A model generated the notes under the pieces. That model had not been told where the DNA came from. It saw nothing but the letters and a program-made list of their open reading frames with translations, and did not search any database. Positions 54,688 to 64,000 of a stretch of DNA of 64,000 nt are shown in pieces. How positions within the stretch are numbered: position 1 is the stretch's first letter; each line of letters starts with the position of its first letter. The position numbers were made by a program, and so were the translations under genes. Source of the stretch: Yamagishiella unicocca (Eukaryota; Chlorophyta; Chlorophyceae; Chlamydomonadales; Volvocaceae); NCBI GenBank assembly GCA_003116995.1, contig BDSL01000083.1, positions 312,501-376,500 on the forward strand, given 5' to 3'.

Positions 54688-57112
54688 CTGGTATCGCAAT
54701 TCAGCCTGAACGATTAAGGAACGGAATTTGCAGAAGTCAGCATAAAGTCAGCTTTTGCGAAAGCGGAGTCGCCAGTACAGTAGTTGCGCGCATGCCGCTG
54801 CACAACACGAGGTCACCTCAGCTTGAGTGCAAATGCAGCAGAAGCAAAGCCGTAAAAGATGAGTGCAAATGCAGCAGAAGCAAAGCCGTAAAAAAGCAAT
54901 TCTGGCATGACCATGGACGCAGTGCAGCGTAACGCGGTCTATATAGTGCTGGTCCGGCGGATGAGGATACCGGTACCCAGTACTCGAAACCCCCATCCCA
55001 GATCCATCCCTGCACATGCCGTACATCGCCCCCGAACCCTGCCCATCCCGGAGGCATACACTTACATGACGCCTCCAATCCAAACCCGAGCCCACTGCAT
55101 GCCGCGCTTCGTACCAAACCCAAGCCCGAAACACATGCCGTACGTGACCCACGGCAGAACCCAGCCCAGCACACGCCGTACATAACCTCCGAAGCCCACC
55201 CATCCCTGAGCAGGCACACTACCTTGAAACGACTCCGCGACGGCCAAAGAAGCTCCTCTGTGGTGGGTCCAGAAGCGGCGGCGGCTAGCTTAAGACGGCG
55301 GCAGCTGCTTGCCACCGCGGAACTTCCTTGTCCGCGTAGGATATCTGCGGGACACCATTGATGAAGACTGCGTTAGATGATTCGCGATGAATGCTTATTA
55401 CGCGCCAGCATCGTATTCGATCCCGCGCGCTTGAACAAGTGACTTCCCTTTACACTGTCAACATCGTACACCTCCCTCATCCACCACCGACCTACCTACC
55501 CCCCCCCAAGGGCCGGCGAGGACTTCCATCATTATACTAGGCAGTGTAACCGCTGCCTCCTCGCTGCCCACCTGCTGGCTGGTGACCATCTAAAGGTGGG
55601 TCCCTTGCAGGCGCGCGCAGATCCTCGCAGCACGCAGGGAGCTCCGGCCGGGGCGCAGTTGCACGTAGGTCTCGAGCGACGAAGAGCAGGCAAGCTCGGG
55701 CGATGAAAAGCGGGAAGTGGGGGCATGTTCGCATGTAGCAGTAGTTGGTGCACGGTGCACGACGGTGACGTGTACGTATGGGACACAGGGAACGCCGGGA
55801 CGAAGGGTGCGGCAAGGCATCCGCTGCACCGGAGGCTGGATTACTGCTGCAAGAAAGCTGGCTGCGCTGCTGAAGGCTGCTCTGGTGGCTGACGCTGAAG
55901 GGTTGGCTGGCTGGCTGAAGTACTGGCTGAGCAGTGCAGCAGATACCTTGCCCCGCCCGATCAATAATCCTCCACAACAGGCGTGCACGTTGCGAGCAAT
56001 ATTTCCCCAACCTGACCTTACTTCACAACCTAACAACTACTGTGCGTACCTTGCCTTACGAGCTCGAGTTGCCGCCGCCGGCTGCAGCGGTAGCAACGGC
56101 GCTTCTCCGCCGCATCGCCAGCGTATGAAAGACGCTCCACCCGCCTGTAATCCGCGGGGAGCACGCAGTTTCCGGTGTGATTAACATCTGTAAGTTTATT
56201 ATTACAGATCATAGGTAAGCATCAGCACTGAAAGGCGATATCTCGGATGTTCGCGACCCATGCAGGGAGACCATTACGATAACAAAACCCTATTAATCAT
56301 GTACAGCTCGGGAGGAACCCACCTGTCAAGAGTATCTCCGCTGGGCCTGTGTTGGCAAGAAGCACCAGCGTAGCGCACATAAGGTGATCGATGGTCAGGG
56401 TTGCCGAACACGTACGTGACGCGAGCAGTAGGCAAGGCCGACCCAAGGAGCAGGGAATGAAGGCGGTGGCGCGCGCGGCGGCGATGGTGGCTCGGTGAAG
56501 ATGATTTTCCGACGGTGTTGGCGGCGACGGTGGTGACGGACGTGCGAGATCACGCGGGCGAGGAAGCCTGAAGACCGCTCCGCACCAAGCCACCGATGCC
56601 CGAGAAAACGCAGGCCTAACCAGCGCCTCCCACTAGCTAGCCGTTTGGTGTCCCTCGCTTGCTCCCCGCATGGACGTGTATTCCGATACAAGCCACCCCA
56701 GCACCCGACCCCCCTCCTCACCCAGCGCCTCTCCCATCCCGGAATGCTGTACAACATTTCTGGACAATGGCTCCTGGCGCAACTCCATCTTGGAAGCGAC
56801 GGAGGCCTGTCTCCAGAGCACCACAGCGGCGACCTCAGCAGCCGCCCAGCAAACGTTGGCTTGAAGGAGAGCGGCGGCGGCGCTGCCAAGCTAGCGGGGT
56901 CCTTGCGTGATCGATGGACGATGCCTAACGAATGTATCTTGAACACCGGCCTGTGCGTGTCAGCAAGAAGCACCAGCGCACAAAAGATGATGGTCAGGAT
57001 TGCCGAACACGTACGTACGTCGCTGATGCGAGCAGTAGGCAAGACCGACCCAATCGGGAAGCCCCCACCCCCGCGTCTGTCCGAGCCCAACTACATCATA
57101 CCTTCACGTTTC
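54688..57112 (+). repeat. Composite dispersed element, copy 3 (most complete)
   Basis: 54690-54960 is the ~456-bp family block. 54960-55745 matches 18.78-19.61 kb. 55600-57112 matches 15.84-17.42 kb, but without the palindrome and with small deletions. It shows that the blocks found separately at 15-17 and 18-19.6 kb belong to one ~2.4-kb unit. No transposase or RT frame is present. Confidence 0.8.
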
Positions 57113-57698
57113 CCTTGCGAGGCTAGTGCCAACGAGTGACTGAGTGACCTCAAAGCTTCGTGACACACGCGGTAGGAGCAAGCTACTTCGCACGTTGACT
57201 TGCCCCTGTCCCATAGGCCCCTACTGGGGTCGTGGGGGTAACCCCCTGGTAACCCGGTCGGTTTGTACGAAGGCCATAGTTGACCATTAGCTAGATGCAC
57301 AGGTTCTTACGTGCTGTATCAGAATTCGCCGACTTAACACCATGCAGGCCGTCCCGATCAAAAAGGGACAGGCAAACTCCGGTTTGCGCCGATGGCGGGT
57401 TGTGACATCGAGTTGTCGTCCGCAAATTTGCATCGTGGCGACCTCTCTGGTTTAAATATCCGGACGCTACCATAAATACCAATTCCTGGTACAGTACGTA
57501 TACGAGCCCCTGTCACCTGCAACGACGGCAGCTCCGAGACCAGCTTTCCCTTTGTCCATGGTGTCCCCTACAGGATGCGTACATAATTAACCTCGATTCC
57601 ACAGCAATAATGGTTTGGAACGTGTGTTGAACTATGGTAGTGATGAAATCACTGGCGCAGGGCTACCGTCGAGTAGGAGTCAGCCTCGGTATGCAAAG
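57113..57698. other. Spacer and probable promoter of the Gln-rich gene
   Basis: No repeat copy or gene recognised. It presumably includes the 5' UTR and promoter of the gene starting at 57699. Confidence 0.35.
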
Positions 57699-60600
57699 AT
57701 GGCATCGTCACTACCACACTTGGATGAATTTGTTTTGGTGAGCTTCTTGAAATGCTGCGCTGTCGTTGCGCCGCCCTTGCTGACATCTGGTTGCTGCTTT
57801 CTCCTCCGAAGCATCCTAACAGTTATTCCGCGTGATGTAGGACTTTGATGCAGAAGAAGATGCCCAGCTCCAAGCCCACGTGCTTGCACCTGGGCTGGCA
57901 CAGCCGACGACTTCCAATACAATACCAGCGCCCGGCTCTTCTGTGGCTAGGCCGAAGCTGAATCCAGGGACTGCTGCTGTGAGAAGCCTTGGCCGGCATC
58001 AGCAGCGGAGTAGCAGTCCGGCACCAAATGTCGGTCGCGACGGTGGCCGTGCAGGCGCTTCCACAGCTGGAGACCCCTTGAACCTGCACTCGGAATTGGA
58101 TGCCCTTAGGCGCGAGATCGCACGCCTTGAGCAGCAGCAGAAGCAAGGCTCGGGAAGGGCGGCTCCATCCGCACAGGGCCCCGCACGGCAACAGGCCAAC
58201 GGCACAGCAGCAGCGCGCAAGGTGCAGAAGGGTGCTCCGGCCTCCTCGTCATCAGGGCCAGCGTCTCTCGAAGGCCGCGACGGGCCAGTTGCAGGGAATG
58301 GGGTGCGGCGGCCCGTGCCCACCCACCCGCCAGTGGGCGCGGCCGCCGCAAATCAACGCGGCCCTGCGGCCCCACGACAGCCTGCTAAGCGGGCTCGCAC
58401 TCTGCCACCCCATGTGGCTGAGCTTACTACAGCGGCTGCTGATGCCGGCGCAGCCGTTTCGCGGTCAGCCATTGCAGCTGCGGTTGCCACAGAGGCGGCG
58501 GCGGCGTCTTCAGGAGCCACACCTGCAACCTCCGACCAGGTTCCCCAGGCAAACGAGCGAGCTGGCCAGCAGGTTGGGTCCAAGCGGGCTGCTGACGGCG
58601 ACGCGGGCGGACCCGCGTCGCTGCAGGAGTGGCGCCAGGCCAAACGGCTGCAGCAACAGCAGCTTAAGCTCCAGCCGAAAACAAAGCCGAAGCCTCAGCA
58701 GCAGCACGGGCAGCAGCCAAAAGGCCACCCACCGAGGTTGCAGGTCCCTGCAACGATGACTCCAGCGCCACCTCCAATGCTTGTGGCACGACAGCGTCGG
58801 CTGCCAGGGACACACTTCCCTGCCGTACCTCCGCCCCAGAAGCCGCCAACTTCGGAACAGGAAGTGACTGCACCGCCGTTGGTCGCGGGGGGGCGCTGCG
58901 AAGCAGAGGAACGGCCGGCAGGAGGGACAGCCGAGGGTACGGACGATGACGGCACAGCGCACGCGCATGGACCCCTGCAACGCTATGGTCCCGGAGGGCC
59001 GAGCAATAGCTCAAACCAGCACGGCCAGGCAGGCCCAGGGCCGCCGAAGAAGCGCGTGCGGTCGACAGAACAGGCGCCCACGGCATCACAATCATCAGCA
59101 GCCGCCTCCGGGGGTATACCGGAGTCCGTGCCAGTGGTATCCGCGCGTGAAGGGGCGGCGGCGGGGCATGGGACGGGGACGGCCATCGCCACCAGCAGCG
59201 ACGGTGGCGTGGTGGCGGCGGTCGTGCCGAACGAATCTGCCGTACCGACTAGAAGAGTACAACCGCCACGACGAGCTGCGACCCGACAGCCTGGACGGAA
59301 CGTTGCGAGCGCGCCGAATGATGCGAGGGGTCCTTGCAGTGGGCAGGGAGCCAGCAACACCGCCGGCCCGGCGCGTGGGGAGCCCTGCAAGCTGAGCGCA
59401 GCAGCAGTGGTGGAGGACATCTGCCCGGAGGCGGAGCAGGCAGCAACGGCCTTCCTCATGTCCTTCATGACCCAAATGGGTGGCGAAGGCGAGCAAGCGG
59501 TACAGCAGCCGGCACCGTCGCAGTGGGTTCCGTTGGCGCCGGGAGGACCTGGCGAACCGCCGCAGCGATCGGTGGGCGGTGACACGGTCCAGCCGGGAGA
59601 GCAGCAGGAGCAGCAGCAGCAGGTGCAACAGCAGGTGCAATGGGATCAGCAATGGAGCCATCCGAGAGGTTTCGCGCCGCAGGCTGAAGCTCTGCGTCAG
59701 ACGCATGGTGTGCGCTCTGGCGGGCAGGAATGCCAGGTGGCAGGCCGCAACGTCGGTTGTGGGGACGGCAGCATGCTGATGCCTACCGAGCCGGTGGTGC
59801 ATGGGCCAGGTGCGGAACGGGTGGCGGCGGGGCCATGGGCTTACTTGGGAAGGCCGGCGTAAGGAGGGACTCATGCTGGCTGGGATGACTGCTCGCGCTC
59901 TTATGGATTGTGCGTCCCCGCCATTTGCCGTCTCCGACGTCATTTTAGGACGGGTGGGTCAGGGAGGGGGCGATCCATCGCGCAATCCATCGCGCACGAT
60001 GTCTGGTCTTCGGGGCTTGCTCATGTATCGCGCACGCTGATACACACCTGGCGATCTGGCCGTGGTCGTCGCGATGGTGGCTGCAGGTGCTGGCGGCGCT
60101 GGCAGCTCCGCGGCGCGGCGGGCTGCAGCGGAGCGCACCAGTGCGGCGGTTCAACGCATGCGACGCAAGTCCAGCGGCGCAATCGCAGCGGACCCGTTGC
60201 TCGTGGCCACCACGTCATCGGAAGCAGAGGCAGCAGTAACTACTGCGGTGGCTGTTGCTGCTGCTACCGCCGGAGCCGTGGATAACCGCGTGTCGTCACC
60301 ACAGGGCGGCCAAGCCAACCCGGCTGGCCTCCCAGCGCCGACGGACAGCTTGCAGACAGTGCGGGAGCGCCTCGTAGTCGCCGCTTGCGGCCCATCTGCC
60401 GGCCCCTTGCCACAACCGGATGGACAGCCAGATGGTTCTGAAGGGTTTACCGACACGGGTCTGCCGCCTCAATTGCTGGCCACGCTGTCGGCGCTGGTTG
60501 ACGCGTTCTCGGGCACAGGGACAGCGGCGGAAAGGGTCACGGGGTCCGTGCAGTACGGCGTTGCGAGTAACCCGAACACGTCAGCCGTCAGCGACCAGCC

Positions 60601-63600
60601 TTCTGAGGCACCCTTTGTTTGCGGCAGCAGCCTTCCCGGAGCTGCAGGGTCACTAGCGTCGGCGATAGGTGTTACGGAAGGCGGGCAGGTTCATGGGGCC
60701 GCGGCGCAGGCGCCGATTGGGGATGCGCTCGCCGGTGTGGCGCAGCATAACCCCTTCGGCGCGGTCGCCTCGCCGCAGCCCACGCCACGGCCGGGTGTGG
60801 GGCCGGCGTGCGTCACGCCACATGCGACCTCAAGATCGCTGCAGCAGGGCGGCAGCGCTGGCGGTGGGTCGTTGGGCCCTGGCGTCTCCGCGCATGCGCA
60901 GCGGCCCGCCGCTTCTGTGCACGCCCCACCCTGGGTGCAGATGCAGGCGGGAGGCTGGGGCTCTGCGCCCGCCCCTTCGACTCAGCCGCCGCCGCCCCAG
61001 CACCAGCTGCAGCACCAGCACAGACCGCAGCAGCACCAGCCACAGCTGCAGCAAGGGCCTGCCGTCAGCGCGGCCGCCACCGCCCCGGACGTGCAGCTCC
61101 CCCCCGCAGCAGTGGCCCCGGTGTCGCGTATTAGCACGCCTGCGTCCAGTACCAACCCAGGGAACGGCTTAGTAGGCGGCACTCCTATGAGCATGCCACC
61201 GCCCATAGGACCGCACGTGGTCCCGACTCTGCATCACCCTCCTCCGCGCCATGCTGCCATACCGCCCAGAGGCATTCTGCCAGGGCAGAGTCAGGCAGGC
61301 CCGCAGCTACCGCACCCGCTCCAGCCGCCTTCCCACCTGCCGCTCCCGCATCCATTCGCCGCCGCCTTCGGGCCTGGCCCGCCAGCTGGGCTGGCGTGGC
61401 GGCCTGGGCTGCCTGGTGGTGTTCCACTGGCTGGTGGCCAGGCGGTGGTGTCGTTTGCCGAGGTGGACGTGCTGGCACGGAAGGAGCTGCTCCTGCTCAA
61501 GTGGCGCATGCTGCAGGTGCGCCGCACGAAGCCACCTGCTCCGAATCCAAAGCTCAGGGGGATTAGAGAGGCAACCCGTGGGCAGCCCGAGAGTCGTATA
61601 CAATAATTACGAGCCCAAGGATGGCGCCGGGGGAAAGGCTTAGTTGGGGCCGCCAACCCATAGTACAGGCTCACGTGCTGTCCTCCTGTTTCCGTACTAC
61701 TACGCACTCTTTAGTCACTTTCTGCTCACTGTCCACGTTTGTCATTGACCGTGGAGTATCGGGGCGTAGCGGTAAATAAACGCGCCAGGTCGTATAGTCC
61801 TGCGTGAGTCAATGCGAGCCCTCAACCCGCGATCCCCCTACCACTTAATTCCGCGTACCCTCCCGCACATACATGGTTCAGGGGGCCCTTTCTCTGGTCG
61901 GTTTTACTTATCTCCTAACGCCGACCAATGGGTTTCCACTCACTCCTCCCCCCCACGGTTCATCCGTTACCCTCCGCTCGCCGTTCGGTTGTTAGGAAAT
62001 GGCAGCAGAGGTGGAGACTGATTGGCGTGAAGTGTGTTTAATGCACAACCGTCTGCGGGTGCTGTCCATGCCGCCCCAGCGGCATCAGCAACCTGGCGCC
62101 GCACCCCAAGCTGGCGATCGGGCCGTGAGCGGCGGCCCTACGGGCCAGGCGGCCGAGGCAGCCCAACGTGTAGAGGCAACCGTGGCACAGCAGCAGCACC
62201 TGAACACACACCCACAGCCTCCCTTCCAGCCCCATGAGCAACTGGCGCAGCAGCAGCAGCATCCGGGGTCGTCCGCGCAGCAGCAGCAGCGGTATCCGGG
62301 GGACAGTATTCCACCCCTCCTTGCAACAGAACTACCGGCAGCGGCCTTGTCGGTAGCACCTATCGACGGAAGCGCCAACCTTGCCGGGAATGCAGCCTCG
62401 CAAGCAGCTTTCCATGGAGCCTCCAATGAAGCAGCTGTTAATCCGATTGCCAACAGTCAGCAAGAGCTGTACCCCAATGCGTACGGCCCGCAGCGCAACG
62501 ACCAACCGCAACAGCAGGAGCGCCAGGAGGGGATGGCCGGGCGGGACCCCTTCTGCAGCGGACGGGCCTACCAACCCAGCCAGTACATTGCACACGACAC
62601 GGCTCCGCACCGCCAGCACCACCACCAGAGACAGAACCCGCAACCCCAACCAGTGCCAGCGGACAAGCCAGCAGCGATGCCTCCACCTGCGCACCCGCAG
62701 CAGCCTGCTGGGAATGCACCGCTGCCGGCCCGGTCCCAACTAGCTCAGCAACACCCGTCGCAAGGACAGCCTGCACCAGGGCCACCTGCTGCGCACGGGC
62801 TGCCTGCGCAAGGGCACACGAGGGGCCCCGCTGCGACCAGTGGGACCGAGGACGTCGCAGGAGGTAGCCGTTCCGGTCCTGCGCAAGAACCGCCTTGGGA
62901 CGAGCGATCCCACCTTCAGCAGCGCCCAGGAGCAGCACAGCCGGGGGAGCCTCCTGGGCACAGACCGGGGGAGGCCACCGCCACGGCCGCGCCAGCCGCA
63001 CCCGCGCCTTCCAGGTCTGGCGGTGTCGAGCAGCCGGCTCGACATGTTACGGTCGCGGGCAAAGGCCTGCCATTGCCGTCCCGTGACCACGACCAGCATC
63101 AGCAGCTCCCGGCGCGGAGAAGGAGTAATGGGGCGAACGGTGGAGCTGCCTGCAGTGACGCCAGTGACGGTGGTGGTGGTACACGGCCGACCGGCGCACA
63201 TGCTGCACCTTCCGGTGCCCAGCAGGTCGAGGTTGTCGCCGCAGCGGCAGCTCGCAGAGGACCCGGCAGTCAAGGTAGGATGCGTCGCCAACGGCTGTGC
63301 TTTCAGGGCATGGAGGATTGCTTGGGGTGTGCTGCAGTGTAGAGGCAGTGGCAAGTTGGCACGTGGCGCTTAGCTGTGCGCAGCAGCGGTCTTGTGTGGG
63401 TGCTGATGCGCCACACCCGCACCTCGCGCCTGCGGACGTGTCGACTGAGAGCAAAGCCCTGAGTGCATCGTGGGAGCCTTGTCGAGTACAGTGAGTTCCT
63501 TTTGGGGTCCTTGTGGGCCCTGCTTGTCCCCTGCGAGTAGGCAGCCCGTGTGACACGTTGATTGTTGGCTGCCGGTCGAGACCTGCTGCACCGGCCATCC

Positions 63601-64000
63601 GCCCCCTGGCGCGCGCCGCCTGCTGCCTGCCCCCTCCCCCTCCCTTCCGTCCCCTTGTCCCGCGCCCCGCCTCCTTGTCCTCGTCCTGGCCCTGGTCCTC
63701 GTCATCTTCTTCCCTCGTGGCGCTGGCCCCCGGTCTACTCCGCTCGCCTTGCGACTTGGCTTGACCGGGACACCGCTGATGTGCAGACCCGCCGTCTTCC
63801 ATTTCGCCGCCTCAACCTCAAGTGCCTCCCGACAACGCCAGCGGCGTCAGCGGTGGTTCTGGCGGCCCCGGCCAGACGAGGGTCTGGACGCCGTGGGATG
63901 GTGCAGGCATGATGGACAAAGGCGCGCAACCAGGTCCTGTGGCGAACGGCATCCAAGAGGCAGCACCGAGTGCTGGGACGACGACAACTGCTGGCGACTT
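57699..64000 (+). CDS. Large Gln/Ala/Pro-rich protein gene (3' partial)
   Basis: Family not recognised. Proposed exons: 57699-57737, 57841-59858, 60106-61516, 62011-63274 and 63787 to beyond 64000, with matching phases; about 1,650 residues in the window. The start is supported by a short acidic N-terminus that reads cleanly across intron 1 (MASSLPHLDEFVL|DFDAEEDAQLQAH). Features: a short coiled-coil-like stretch (LDALRREIARLEQQQKQ), basic clusters that could be nuclear localisation signals (PAKRARTLPP, PPKKRVRS), a hydrophobic helix (EQAATAFLMSFMTQMGG), several poly-Gln tracts, and a helical piece across intron 3 (ARKELLLLKWRMLQ|VETDWREV). The composition suggests a nuclear, possibly transcriptional or RNA-related, disordered protein. 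Introns 59859-60105 and 61517-62010 are the least certain; the alternative is two or three separate genes. Confidence 0.6.

Overview
This window looks like nuclear DNA of a volvocine (Chlamydomonas-like) green alga. The reasons are GC-rich exons cut by many short GT-AG introns, long Ala/Gly/Gln-rich linkers in conserved proteins, TGTAA polyadenylation signals, a Ty3/gypsy chromovirus, L1-type LINE debris, a hAT transposase relic and very dense minisatellites. No bacterial operons, CRISPR arrays, tRNA or rRNA genes were recognised.

Layout. 1-10.6 kb: most of an RTEL1-type iron-sulphur DNA helicase gene (+ strand, 5' end outside the window), with a 20-bp minisatellite in one intron. 11.5-13.8 kb: a convergent minus-strand SDR42E/3-beta-HSD-like gene. 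13.8-19.6 kb: dispersed repeats, including two copies of a composite element and a near-perfect 80-bp palindrome. 19.6-20.8 kb: an unrecognised seven-exon minus-strand gene (187 aa). 22.6-24.9 kb: an EF-hand protein gene (+) with an unexplained in-frame TGA near its 5' end. It converges with a minus-strand gene whose last exon is at 25.86-26.32 kb. 27.9-30.1 kb: a decayed hAT transposase.

32,800-39,345 is a complete and very young Ty3/gypsy chromovirus. Its LTRs appear identical, it has a GGTGG target duplication, and gag and pol lie in one frame separated only by a TAG codon. 39.9-52.3 kb is mostly satellite DNA: a ~456-bp tandem family, a 237-bp satellite (15 copies), a second satellite with a 592-bp higher-order repeat, a 57-bp minisatellite, and a terminal inverted fold-back. 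52.3-54.1 kb holds an L1-type LINE tail, followed by a ~580-bp element with inverted ends and a third, most complete composite-repeat copy (54.7-57.1 kb).

57.7 kb to the right edge carries a large Gln/Ala/Pro-rich, probably nuclear protein gene (+) that runs off the window.

The genes do not form a pathway. The window shows ordinary housekeeping-type genes separated by repeat islands. Several repeat families here share sequence, and the satellites look like amplified fragments of the dispersed elements. Exon limits were placed by hand from splice consensus, phase continuity and protein similarity; no alignment was run.
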